A DNA stretch of 64,000 bases from Monosiga brevicollis MX1 (Eukaryota > Opisthokonta > Choanoflagellata > Craspedida > Salpingoecidae), in assembly GCF_000002865.3 (NCBI RefSeq), contig NW_001865056.1:390581-454580 (forward strand), written 5' to 3'. Positions 13,837 through 26,400 of the stretch are shown here, one piece after another (position 1 is the stretch's first letter; every line of letters begins with the position of its first letter). Position numbers and translations under genes: made by a program. The notes under the pieces are model-generated. The model made no database searches. It was not told the DNA's origin and saw nothing but the letters and a program-made list of their open reading frames with translations.

Positions 13837-16725
13837 TCAACTCATCGAGTGGGGCACGGGCTGAGACATTGAGCGCCCTGGCACGTTGGCTAGGATGCGT
13901 TGCAGGCGATCCTGGTCGCGGGCGGTGTCACTGCGCAAGCGAGCCCACCATGGATCAACGATACGCTGCATCTGTTCAAGGTGACGGTGGCGTGCCTCGG
14001 CCAGAGCCGATGGCTGGTGAACCAGGTCGCGCAAAGGGGTCTGCTTGGTTTCCTCCAAGCCGGCCGACGCGTGATTCAGGGCTTGCCGCAGCACCTTAAC
14101 CCGTTGCACCAAGGCATGTCGCTTGTGCGTTGCGCGGGCAGCTGCTCGGGTATTGACGAGAAAGCCTCGAAAGGCGTCTTGTTGCTGCCGCAGGCGCAAC
14201 AGAAGCTCCGCATCAGATAAGCTAGTCACATCAACCAGGTGCTGCTCCCGCCATGCATCCAACTGATTCTGTAGCTCTGGCCGCGCTGCATCTGAAACGC
14301 GCAGAGTCTCAATGGCTCGTTTGAGCTGTTCTCGCGCACCCTGTGCGAAGCGTTGAGCTCCGGCTGCTTCACGCCTTTGACGATTAAGCAGAGGAGTTAT
14401 TTGTCGGCGAGTGAGCCAACCCCGTGCCACGCGCTGCAACAATGTGGCAGCCTTGACGGTCTTGATCCAGCTTTGTTGATGTTGGTAAGCAACCCGTGCG
14501 CAACGACCACGCCACCACCGTTGGAGGCAAAGAGCGGCGTTATGCATCAGCTAAAGTGATTCATCCGCAAAGAATCGAGAATTAAGACACGCGTAGCAAA
14601 GCAGGCAGAATGCAGCAAACTTGCCCCCCCCCCCCCCCCCCATAGCACGATAAACGAAAAGTTTGGGTCATTGCCACGCGCCTCGTTCAAAAAGCACTGC
14701 GCCTCTTCGCCCGTCAAGCCCCTACATGATGTGGGCGCACGGTTGAGTTAACGGGCCAAATTTTGCGTTAGGCGAGGTCTGGGTAGGTGAGGAGGGGCAG
14801 TGCCTCGTGATGCAACCGAGAAGGTAGGCGTACCGGATTCGCTGAGCGCGCTGCTCGCGCTCGGTGGCCCACAGCTTTCGATAGCTCGCAGCCTCGACGT
14901 GCATTGCCATTGAAGCTTGCTTTTGTTGCGCGGAGCGATGTTGCTGGCATGTTCGGCGTGCGCGCCAAATACGCTGCAGAGCCGTCACCCCAGCTGTCGC
15001 CCGGCGCCAGGTTCGCCGTGATCGATAGCCGCGGTACCAAGCTTGAATGCTATGACGACGGCGCAAAGTCGGACGCGCACATGTGAGCCGAGGAACAATT
15101 GGACTGTTGAAGCCAATCTAGCTGCGGCAACAAAGCGCTACCCAAATAATTTAGGTGAACGGACCGCGTTGCCGCTTGGACGCGGTGATAGTGGGATGTC
15201 AGGTGCACGGGCTGTAGACGCATGGCTTCTAGGGCTGAAGCAAAAGCAGATGTGCGGCGTGAGGGCTGGGCTCGGCCAATGAGATGCAAGTGATGCAGCA
15301 TGTTAGCCGACCGGTTGCGTTGGCTCCCAGCATGTGCAGGAGGGCCTCAACGGCTTCGAGCAGCTGGCGGTCAGGCCGGGCCTGTGCCTGAATGTGCCAC
15401 CGTCGTAATGCGCCCTGGAAGCCCGGGGTTTGCCTAGCCTCACGGCGAGTGACACAAAGGAAGAAGAGTAGCGAGAAAAGGACAAGGAGGCAGGGCCAAG
15501 AGTCAAGTGTGGTGGGTCGCCCATCTGGAAGCAGGGGGGCTCAATGTACCGTAGCTCGAGCTGAACTCGCTGATCGTGGAGAGCCAGGGCAGCCAGTGTG
15601 CGGAGCACGTCAATGTCTGCTGCGCTGATGCTCGACTCCTAGAATCCGCAGGGCAAGTGGGTCAACACACCCACGCTCATACACAAGCACGCGTGCTTTC
15701 CAGATTGAGACCATTCAAAGTGCGGCGGATGAGCATGGGCATACCTGGGAAGAGAGGCTGGGCAGGGATTGGACGATGCGAAACATGAGTTCGTAGACAA
15801 GGGCCTGGGACGACTCAAAGGGTAGAGGATCGTTGGCCACGTCCTGGTAGTGGCTGATTAGGCCACGCACAAAGTACAGCGTGTGGCAGGTGAGGGCTGC
15901 CACCAAGGCTTGTTCTTCCGAGCTTGAGGGCGCCGGATTGCGCGGCTCGTGGTCGGCATCAGAGTCTGAATCACTGGCCGGACTAGCGTCGGTGGTTCGA
16001 GAGCTGTTGGCCGAAAGCAAGTTGGCCGTGTCCTCGACAAGTAATTGAAGTATAAAAGGGGATGTCCAGAGCGCCGGGATGAGCCCGGCGTGGGTCTGAA
16101 TGTTTGCCAGCAACATGTGAAGGTGGGCTTTGAACCAGCCAAGGCGGCGCTGGCTGGTGGATCGATCCCACACTGTTGTCAAAAAGGCGGTGCATTGATG
16201 CTGTAAATCAAGAGCAAAAGCTAGCAAGGACTACATTAACCAGGTGAATGAGCACTTGGCAAACAGCAAGTCCGATCTGTGCCGGGTGAGAGGTGCGTCT
16301 GAGCCCAGCTCGACTCGGCTCGAAAGAAGAAGCGAAGGGCAAAAAGCAGGGCATAAACTCACCAGGCAAAGACCTCGAATGTCACGATCCGAGGACGGTA
16401 GATCTGGAAGCAAGTTAATCAAGAAAGCGGCGAGGGTGACCTGGCCCTCGAGGGCATTGGGCTGCCCATGGCTGACGGTGGTCAGGCAGGCCTCGCAACA
16501 CGCGGCCAAACCATCACGCCACAAATCGAGCAGGAGCTTCTCGCCCAGCGGTTGAGTGCTAACATGCGCCAGCAGCGCATTGAGACGATCAAGACGGTCC
16601 TCGACCCGTGGCTCCTCCTGCAACGCCTCCAGCTCTGCGTACGCCTCCTGATAGGTGTGCTCGAGTCGGTGCCGTTCCATCTCGATGGTCAGCTCGCCGA
16701 ACGCAACGGTCCGATAATCTGACAA
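13837..16725 (-). CDS. IQCB1: IQ-motif protein, nephrocystin-5 (IQCB1) homologue
   Basis: NPHP5 acts at the ciliary transition zone and base with CEP290 and binds calmodulin through IQ motifs. The start is the ATG at 16725 (MSDYRTVAFGELTIEMERHR). The N-terminal half is helical and armadillo-like (NALLAHVSTQPLGEKLLLDL; WFKAHLHMLLANIQTHAGLI; ALTCHTLYFVRGLISHYQDV), with an acidic Ser/Asp loop near 15930-16000. Further on are IQ motifs: HSIQAWYRGYRSRRTWRRA and VTALQRIWRARRTCQQ (~14950-15060), then ALCLQRWWRGRCARVAY and AATLLQRVARGWLTRR (~14400-14540). The C-terminal coiled region ends with RHRHLEQMQRIVDPWWARLR, which aligns with the 'HLTTLKHIQAPWWKKL' tail of human IQCB1; that conserved PWW block is the strongest single link. 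It stops at 13837. Similarity is modest outside the IQ motifs and tail, so orthology is likely rather than certain. Confidence 0.8.
14625..14641. repeat. Poly-C tract in an IQCB1 intron
   Basis: About 17 consecutive C on the plus strand within an intron of the minus-strand gene. Confidence 0.9.
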
Positions 16726-17296
16726 TTCATGGACACGATCGCCGCACCCGGCTAAAGTTGTCGTGCTGTTTTGTCAGATTATTCCTTGACGTGGCTGGTT
16801 TTACCAATAGGTTTCAGCCTAAAATTCACGTCCCACTGATAGAAAGATGATTCCCTTGGATACCCTTTTCTCTGTGCATCTTCGCATCCGCTCTCTCTCT
16901 CTGTCGTTTTCCATTTCTGCCTCGGGTCCCGGTCGGACCTTCTGCGCTCGACTTCTGGTGCCTCGTCTTCATCTCTCTCTCTCTCTCTCTCTTTCTCTCT
17001 TTTGTTGGCTTGCGGCTTCAGCTCGACGGACGTGGGTGCTTGTGCAGAGCAGAGCGTTGGCTCCTCGCGATCCTGTTTGCACGAGCAGGGTTTGAGGAGA
17101 CCCCGTACAAATATTTTGGCCCACTCGTACGCGCGCAAGGCCGGTACGGTCGCAGCTTTTGGCGCGTTGTGGTTCGCGGTCGCGTTGTCCGGTGGCAGCT
17201 CGCCTTACACAGTGCTCTTTTACGTGTTTAGAAAAAAAAATTTGTTGTTGTTGTTGTTGTTGTTTTTGGCCGAGAGTCACCATTTCATCGCACAGC
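16726..17296. promoter_or_regulatory. Head-to-head promoter region of two flagellar genes
   Basis: 571 bp between the start codons of IQCB1 (minus) and the CFAP97-calflagin gene (plus). It holds one CCAAT at 16805-16809, a CT tract at 16973-16994 and a TTG run at 17240-17262, the last in the plus-strand leader. I searched by eye for an RFX X-box (GTNRCC-RGYAAC) and saw none. Shared regulation is an inference from the arrangement. Confidence 0.45.
17240..17262 (+). repeat. (TTG)n short repeat
   Basis: About seven TTG units in the presumed 5' UTR, ending 34 bp before the ATG at 17297. Confidence 0.85.
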
Positions 17297-18954
17297 ATGG
17301 CTGACCATCGGGCATATCAGCCAATCAAGCCGGCAGCTAGCCGCATGCTAGCCAAGCGCTGGGATGACTCGGCTTACTCCAAGCATCAGAAAAAGGTTCG
17401 CAGCGGATGTCAGCCCAAGCGGAGTGCAGACGTTCCGAGTGTGTTTAGTCTAGCTTTACACTGGTTCGAATTGCCTCAATTTCGTTCATTTTATTCCCGT
17501 GCCTCGGCAGCTTCGCAATACCAAGGCCACGGTTGACAACAAACCACCCAAAACCTACATGCACCTACAGCTCAAGTTGAAGAAACTTCAGGTATGCTGT
17601 GCCAATGAGACCTGTCGTTGTCCCCTCTTACTTGGGTCATCTGATCCCTCATCCTCTGTGCCGCGGCTGGTGCGGCTCCGTGTCTAGCTGGAGGAGGAAC
17701 GCATGGCCACCGTGGAGCGCGACAACCGCATGTTGTTGGAAAAAATGTCTACGATCATGCGTACCACAGGTCGCGTTGACAACCACAACGACTATTCCCA
17801 CAAGAGGTGTGTTGATGAATCAGATTGGTGGTTGTAGTCGCAACTTTGTTTGTTGTTCTGTTTTTCTTTTGCTATTTTTGTCGCCCGTGAGCTTGGCCGA
17901 GGGTTGTTGGCGCGCCCTCGGTTGGATCATCGTTTTGCGCTGTGTCTGTTTGACCTGGTAGCGTGCACACTCTTGGCTCGCGATGCGCTTACACCTGGGT
18001 CTGTTCGCTTGTCTTTTGCTACTTGGGCTTGGTCACCGTGTACGTAGTTTGAACAAGGCCAAGCGCGAACAGGATCTTCTGCGTATCACGCATGAGAACC
18101 AGGCCATTCTGAAGCGCATCTCTTCCAAGGCGCCACACTATGACCGTCACAAGTGGGAGCGAGACTATGATCAATCACGTCGGCTGCAGGGTCAGATTGC
18201 GCGTTATCCCAAGCCCGGCCATGCGCAGGCACATGGCCGACATGGTGATTTTGAGGCCTCGGGACAAGCCACCGAGGCCAAGCAGCCCACCAAGGCTTCA
18301 GCTTCCACCGCTGCTGCTGCTGCTGCTGCCGAACCCGGTGTCGCAAGCACAGCCCCAGCCAGCACGATGAAGGAGGCTCTTAGCCGTATCTTCGAGCGTG
18401 ATGCCAGTAACAAGGAATTGCTGCACGCTTTGAATGACCCGAATCAACTGACAGCGCTGTGGCGTCAATGTGACTTTAATGGCAACGGTGGCTGCTCTCT
18501 GGCCGAGATTGACAAGTTAGTCACGGAGCGAGGCCTGGAGGTGGCCAAGCCGGCGCTCTTGCGGGCATACAAGAAGACAACGCTTGTGGATGGCGTCAAC
18601 AACGACGCCTGGGTCGAGCGTCGCGAGTTCCGTGCTTTGTTGCGCAACATTCTCCTCTTTGGCAAGCTGTGGGACGCCTTTGATGACCTGGATGCGGATG
18701 ATGATCGACGCATTGACCAGGATGAATTTACACGGGGACTCCAGAAGCTGGGTTGTCCCGTGAACCAAGAGGAGGCGGCAGCTGCTTTTGCAGACGCAGA
18801 TCAGAATGGCGGAGGCAAGATTTTGTTCAAGGAGTTTTGCGACTATGTGGCGAGCACCATCGGTGTCCGTTTGGAGGATGACGATGCCAAGTGGGCTGCC
18901 AGTGGCACGAGCAAGACTCGGGCCGCACTGCAAGAAGAACAAGCCGCCGCTTGA
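17297..18954 (+). CDS. CFAP97-domain protein fused to a calflagin-type EF-hand domain
   Basis: Starts at ATG 17297 (MADHRAYQPIKPAASRML). The first half, over four short exons, carries the CFAP97/KIAA1430 (hemingway) signature: KRWDDSAYSKHQKKLRNTKA, KPPKTYMHLQLKLKKLQ, EEERMATVERDNRMLLEKMS, RTTGRVDN, and after an intron LLRITHENQAILKRISSKAP and HKWERDYDQSRRL. These proteins are axonemal or ciliary. After a low-complexity linker (Ala run at 18310-18330) the second half reads LWRQCDFNGNGGCSLAEIDK, LLRAYKKTTLVDGVNNDAWV, LWDAFDDLDADDDRRIDQDE and FADADQNGGGKILFKEFCDY: three EF-hand-like units in the arrangement of trypanosome calflagin/flagellar Ca-binding proteins. The last exon (from about 18040) runs unbroken from the CFAP97 part into the EF-hands, so the fusion does not depend on splice prediction. 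There is no N-terminal Met-Gly, so the myristoylation known from calflagins is not expected. Confidence 0.9.
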
Positions 18955-19659
18955 GCGTGGCCCTCGCTCAGAGCCTTTTCTTCCTTTCTGATTGACATGT
19001 ATGATGTGCCATTGTGATTGAAGTTGTTTGGATATGGTGCAAATCTGGCTAGAGGCATGAAACGCGTGCCACGGTCTTTTAGCGTGTTGTCGCTGGTTTG
19101 TATGCTTTTCCGCCTGGTGCGGTGGTGTCTTGAGTCAGGAGCCCCACGCTGACATTACATGCCCGGGCGTGTTGGTGTCATTGCACGGCCGGCTCTCAGT
19201 CATGTGCGTCTGGCCCTCGGCGTAGAGACGAATGACTATCGGGCCGCACACGCCTCCTTTCCTTTTCGTGTTCTTGTCCTGAGTGGCTCTGCTACACCGT
19301 GCCTTGTGTCATAATATTCCCAGAGGGATGGGGCTCTTGCACTTTTGATCACATTGTTGCTCCAAATCTACCCTTTTTCGATCATAAAAATAATAATCAT
19401 GTTATGTCAGTCTATCAGCTACTGCCCAGCCGACCAGCCAGGTTGGTGGGGTGCGCCGCACAGCACTGTATGAAAATAATGCGCTTGACAGCAGGGTTAA
19501 GGCTGATGATTGCTCGACGGAAACGTTGGGAATTCTGAGATTAAAGCCGACTTTCAATGCGCTTCGAGGTTACCGTGCGTGTGCAAACTTTGCAACTGCC
19601 GCAAAGTGTTTGATGTCCGAAGGACTGAAAATTTCAGATGTCATGTCAATCAGATGAGC

Positions 19660-19790
<131 letters not shown>

Positions 19791-19940
19791 CAGGGGGCAC
19801 ACACCACAGAGGACACGAGAGATATCTCATGGACGAGCCCTACCAACCAAACGCGATGCTACTTTTTGTTTGTGTGCTGCATTTTGTCCCCCATGCTTTG
19901 TTGTTGATCTACCATAACCAACCATGTTGAGCTCGGCTGA

Positions 19941-20131
19941 CTTCTCTCTCAAACTCTAACTCTCTCTAACTCTCTCAAACTCTCTCTCTCAAACTCTCTC
20001 AAACACACACTCTCTCTCTCTCAAACTCTCTCAAACACACACACTCTCTCTCTCAAACTCTCTCAAACACACACACTCTCTCTCAAACTCTCTCTCAAAA
20101 ACTCTCTCAAACTCAAACTCTCACTATTCTC
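19941..20131. repeat. CTCTCAAA/CACA minisatellite
   Basis: About 190 bp built from CTCTC, AAACTCTC and AAACACACAC blocks in irregular order, about 150 bp downstream of the AC repeat. Confidence 0.9.
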
Positions 20132-20459
20132 TCTCTCTTTTCATCATCATGTGTGAAAAAAAACAAAATGCTCATGAACTTGACAACGTGATCGGACAGA
20201 GAGAAGGGGCGACAGTTGACCGAACCTGCTTCCAGGACCGATCCCAGAACTTCAAGATACAGGTCGCGGGACGAGGGGCCCGTTGTGGTTGAGGCAGCGT
20301 TTATGGGCCGTTGTGGCCTTGGTGACTGCCGCCGACCATCGGCACCATGATGCGACACACAGAGGTCAGTCCGTGTGGTTGGTGGCATCTTTGACATTGC
20401 GGGCTGGCGCATCGTTGTCTCACAGCCTGATCTTGTCATCGTCACGGCAGCACTCAGCC

Positions 20460-23400
20460 ATGGCGCGAAGCCCACGCGCTAGCCGTGGGGCTGTGGCGCC
20501 AGCACCCAAATCCGAGGCCAGCCAACGCTTCAAGAACATGTTCTTCACCACAGCCGTGCGCCAGGTAGGCTCTTGCTTTTTCGACTCGCAAGGATTATCC
20601 TCGACCAGCACTCAAACAAAATGCGTCTCTTGCCTTGTACAGGTTGGCAACCCCATCGAGCCGGTGCCAATGAGCTCGTTTTTCAAAGTATTCCGCTCCT
20701 ATCAAAAGCCCGCAGCAGAGGGCACGCAAGGAGAATCCCGCTCCACGACACTTTGTCCTGACACCCACTACGGCACCTTGCAGTTCAAAACGCACGGCTT
20801 TCAGAAGCAGGCAGTACCGTACCTGCGCCTGGCTTACCGCACCCCAGCCACAGTCCAAAGCGAGAAAACGGTCAAGCATGCCGTCTTCTTCTCCCAGCTC
20901 TGCAGTCGCATGCGCCTCGATCATTTTGGCCAGTGCGTCCCCTTGCCGGATGCGCTCATAATCACGATGCGCCATCACACTCTCACGACTTGACATTTTC
21001 CTCCCCCTTGCAATAGTACGCGCCCGAACCTGATCATCTCGGTGACTGGCGGCGCCAAAAGCTTCCATCTTTCACCGTTGCTGATTGAAGCCATCCGCAC
21101 AGGCATCATGCGTGCCGCCGCTGCCACCGATGCCTGGGTCATCACCGGTGGTACCAACACCGGTGTCATGAAGCTCGTCGGCGATTTTATGAATGATCTC
21201 AACAAGGACAAGTTCGTGCATTGTACTTCATCCCTGCACCTCATCCAGCAGCTCACATTCGCCTCGCGATACTCTTGCTTCTTGACGGCTCATGATCATG
21301 TGTGTGTGTGCTGTGGCGATTTTCGTTTGCCTTTTTTTTTTTTCTTTCCAGATTCATCCCTACCATTGGCATCGCCACCTGGGGCATTGTTCACGAGGCT
21401 GAAAAGTTGGCTCAGGTTTGTCTTCTTCTTTTTCTTTTTCTTCTTCTTCGTCTTACTTGTTCATCCTTCTTGCTTTCTTTCTGTCTGTAAAACTATTCGT
21501 TTGCTCACGAGGCTCTGCTACCGCAGCCGAATCGAGAAGACCGCCTCGATGTTGAATACGCCATGAACAAAGTACCCGAGGCGAAGGGTTCAAAGTGCAA
21601 CCTTGACAGTGGTCATAACCTCTTTCTGCTGGTTGATGACGGCACCGACTCTAAATTTGGTGGCGAAATCGCCTTTCGCGCCGCCTTTGAGCGGGTACGA
21701 CCGTGCCCTCAGTGCCCAACTCTTGCCTACAAAGCTCTGTTCCTTGATGCCATGTGTTTCTGCCTGCTCTTTTCCACGATCCCTGGTACTAGGAGGCCAG
21801 CCGAATGTTTGAATGCCCAGTCGTTCTCCTCGTAATTCAAGGTGGCGTGGGCACGCTGCAGCAAGCACATGACGCTGTCGTGTCTGGGACGCCTGTGGTC
21901 GTGATTGATGGGACAGGCATGGTGGCAGACCTGCTTGCCTATGCGTACAATTTCACCCACTCAACTTTGTACGTAGCGAGCATTTCTTGCACCAGCCTTT
22001 GTCAATCCTTTGAATCCGCTTGATCCTGCAGTCATCTGCGTTGTTGCGTCGCCTTCTTCGCCTTGCTCTCCTTGCATGCATCTCTCTCCTCTCTCCTCTC
22101 CTTTTTGCTCTCTGCTCTCATTCTCTCATTCTCTCATTCTCATTCTCTCATTCCCTCTTGGGTGGACTGCCGAACAGGACGCGGTACAGCACCTACTCGG
22201 TCGAAGCACTGCGACAGCAAATTCGGGGTGAATTTCCAGACTGGGTACGAGACCAAGACGAATTGGCGAGGCAGTAGCAGTGACAGTGTCCACAACAGGA
22301 TGGTTGAATTCTCATATCACTGGGGTTATGTGCTTGTGCAATGTTGCTGACAGGATGAGCAGAAGGTTGAAAACACCATGCACAAGCTGTTTGCGACTGT
22401 AGTCTACAAGGACAAGGTCCGTCCGTGGTGAAACGCAGAGTTCTTGCCGTCCATCAAGAAACCGACGCACCAACCTGGCTGACGCGTCGTCCCACCTTTG
22501 CCTCGATCACTTGCTCTCCAACGGATGCAGATGTTTGTTTACAACATCCGCGATAGTGCTGGTGAAAATATTGATGAAGTCATCCTGGACGCCATCTCCC
22601 AAGGCTCACATGTCTCATTCAAGACCAAATTGTTGCAAGGTACAGTCATACGCCCAAGCATGCTGTATTTTGTCAAAGCTCTGCATGTCAGTGCGCTCGT
22701 GTTCCCGGCTTTTGATTGCGTCCCACTCATGCCGACTGGCTGTGCATTCACCTTGGTAGCCATGAGCTTTGATCGTATTGATATGGCCCGCCGATTGTTG
22801 GCGGAGATTCATGACAATCATTTGCTTGAGAGCGAAGAAGACATTGCCGAGGCTCTCAATACGAACCTGATGGAGGCTCTCATGAACAACATGCCCCACT
22901 TTGTTCAACTCTATCTTGAGTATGGTGCAACCGCGCGAAATGTAGGTTTGCATCCCCAAGGCCAAGATACACACATGCATGTGCTCCTTCCCACATGCTC
23001 ACGGAAACTTGGTTGTAGTTGCAACCCACGCCAGAGTTCAAGGCCTATTTGATGGAGCTCAGGTCTGATGCAAACCTGATCAAGCGCACCAACTTGAACA
23101 AGAGCGTCAGCTCAAACCCCGAGGGCGCTCGTGCTGGTCTTTCGCGGCACGCCACCGCTCTAACGCCCCTTGACAGCTCAGGCAAAGCTGCCGATGACGT
23201 TCAAACCCGAACCACCTTGAACAGCGTTGCCAATACTGTTCGCATTGCCCAGAACATGAGTGGCCCTGCCCGCAACAGCAATACCCTCTGTGGCGAGCAC
23301 CTGCTTCTGTTGGCTATGGAGCAGCTTTATTTTGTGAGTGGATGCAACTGGGGTTTAGTTGGCCACACACCATTGACGCTCCTGCCTCACATTATCTGAC

Positions 23401-26400
23401 TATGCCAACCGCTGGTTGGCCGCATGTCCAATATTCCCATAGGTGGCGGGAGGGGTCATTTCAGGCCACGTGTATCGTCTACGTGAGCGTAGCACCTCGC
23501 TGAATGCTGCCAAGCCGCACAAGGAGCCCGGGCGTCCCTTTCGGCTCAAGTTCATGGAAGCTATTCTTGGCCATTTGGCTGGATCAGAAGTCCAGTATGT
23601 CCGGCACGCTCTCCGCCAAAAGGCTTGTTCACTCTGCTGGAGTAATTGGTGTCTCAAATCAACGTCGCTGATCCTCCCCCACCCCCCGCTTTTATTTTTT
23701 AGAATTCAACGAGACTGGAGCTTGCTTGATGACGGTGTCACAAGCCCAGAAGACGAGTTGGCATTGGAAATGATGGCCATGAACATGCTTTTCGTACGCT
23801 CGGGCCCGCCTTACACCGCTCCTGCATTTTCGCTCCTTGCTCATGGACCCTATGAATTGTGTCATGCCTCTCCTAGCTGTGGGCTGTGTGCCTCAACAAG
23901 TACCGCCTCAGCGAAATTTTCTGGCAGATGGGCGATGAGAGCATTGCCAATGCCTTGATCGGCTCAAACATCCTCTCCAAGCTGGCTCGGCACCGCGTAT
24001 GTATGATCGCGCCCCTCAGTCTCTAACTTCCTACATAATGGCATCATTTCTCTCACCGTGTCTTGTGGATTGTACCCCTTGACAACAGGCCCTCTCAAGC
24101 CCACATTTGGAAACGGAGCGTGTCAAAGCGCTTCACAACGCGGACAAACTTGAGGAGCTGGCCGTTGGCGTTCTCTCTACCTGTCACCGGGCCAACCTGA
24201 CACGCACTTCGAAAATCCTGCACGAAAAGGTCAGGCTCTTTTGATGTGAATCAAGCCTGACATCAAGCCTCTCAACTCATCCACCCATGGCCGATGCTAG
24301 CTGGATGTCTTTGGTGGCAGGAACATTATGGAAGTTGCCTATCGTCACGAAAAACTGCGATTCCTGTCCCATCCAGCGACGCAGTCACTTGTTAGCCAGG
24401 CTTGGTATGGTGACATTCGCGAGATCAACCCAACGTGGCAGCTCCTCTTGGCCCTGTTCTGCCCTCTTCTCATCCCGACGGTTCGCATTCGACGGGTAAG
24501 TTTTGTGTCATTTTCATTTCAGGACCACCTCCTGCTTCGTGTTTGGTCATGACGACACCGCTCGTACATCTTGGGCGGGTCGGGTGTTGAATCTCAACCT
24601 TTGTTCTTGTTTTGTTTTTCGGCAGGATGATGTCAACGACGGCGTGCTTGACCTTGATTTTGAGGACACCAAAGTGGAGGGCTACGCGATTCAAGGCGAT
24701 CAGAATGCTCTTGCAGCTCTGCCCAGCACTGAAAGCCGACCCAATCGCACTAACACCGTCACAAGCATGGCCAGCGCCCGCACGCAGAGCGTCAAGTCCA
24801 ACCAGTCCCTGCTCACTTACGTCAACAACTACAACAAACACGTTGAGAAAACTGGTCACCTCAATGCCGCCGAGCTGTGGATCAAGGCCAAAGCTTTTTA
24901 CTCATCTCCCTTTGTCAAGTTCATCTCCGACTGCCTTGCCCACCTGATGCTGACCCTGCTGGTCTCGTACTACGCACTCAACACCCTGGAGGACTATTTC
25001 TCGTTTTACGAATACCTGATCCTCTTTTGGTTTGTCACCATCACTTTGGCCGAAATCATCGAGTATGTTGAGATCAATGAGCTGCCTCGATACTTTGGCA
25101 GCATATGGAATATCATCGACACGATCATGTTGGCAGGCTACTACTTGGCCCTTGTCGTTCGCATCTCCAATTTGTCGGATTTCCAGTCCAAAACAAACGC
25201 CAAGCTCTTCATTGCCTTTGTCGTCCTCATCCTTTGGTTGCGTTTCATGCGCTACTATGCCGTTTCCAAGGACGTTGGACCCAAGGTGCGGATGCCATGC
25301 CGTTTTGCGCGGACGATTTAACTTGTGCTCACATGCTGACACCCGCACCGCGTAACATAGTTGATCATGCTGTTTCGCATGACGCGAGACGTCATCGTTT
25401 TCGTGTTCATCATTGCCGTCTTCATCTTCAGTACGTTGTCGGGGCTCAGCGCGCGGTGCCACACCGCCTGACCTTGTAACCCACCCTCCACAGTTCTTTC
25501 CTTGATGAATCTCCGTCATAACATTGCATGGACCTGCTCTTATTTATTTATTTTGTTTTGTTTTGTTTTTTAGGCTATGGTGTCGCAGCCCAGTCGATCC
25601 TGTGGCCTCAACGCGATGTCGATGCTCAGACCTTTGAAAATGTGTTGTATCGCCCCTACTTCCAAATCTATGGTGCGTGGTTTTGCGTCGAGTGAGAAAC
25701 CGATTCATTGTTTTTGAACGTTCATGCTGGCGCTAATGCCTGTGTGTGTGGGTAGGCGAGCTCTTTCTGGAAGAAATGAATGCTGAAAGTGACTGCGTCG
25801 GGCCTGAACCATTTTCCTCCTGTGGCTACACGGTTCGTACAAGCTGTTTCTTCTATTGGCGTGTTCTGTGTTATAGGGAGCGTGCACTTGTGTCTCCCGT
25901 GCCTGTGTCCGTGTTTTTGGTGTCGGCGGCCTAAGGAGCCAAGCGTTTATGCTTGTCTGCAGTTTGCTTGCTTGATTTTTGCTTGTTTTGTTCCCTGTAA
26001 ATAAAACGACCCCTCTTCAAGCACCTTGTTTAACAGCCATTCCTAGAACCGCATTCTGGTACATGCCTCACTTGATTCCTGCTCGCTTTCCAATGTAGTA
26101 TGCCTGGGTTTTGCCGCCGCTGTTGGCGCTTTACATCTTGGTCACGAATATTGTGCTTATCAATCTCTTGAGTACGTTTGGGAGGCGTAATCGACTGCAT
26201 GACCGGGGGGCAAAAAGGCTTTTAATGTAATCTCACTTGGTATGTTATGCCCTTGTAGTCGCCATGTTTGCCGACACATATCAGCGCGTCAATGAAGAGG
26301 CGCGTGAGCTGTGGCACAGCCAAAATTTTGACGTCTACAATGAGTATCACACCCGTACGGTGCTTCCGGGGCCGTTGGCTTTTTTCTCCCACGTCTGGAC

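Noticed and set aside
17455-17480. GGTTCGAATTGCC resembling a tRNA T-arm
   Set aside because: Lies in an intron of the CFAP97 fusion gene and lacks matching acceptor and D-arm sequence.
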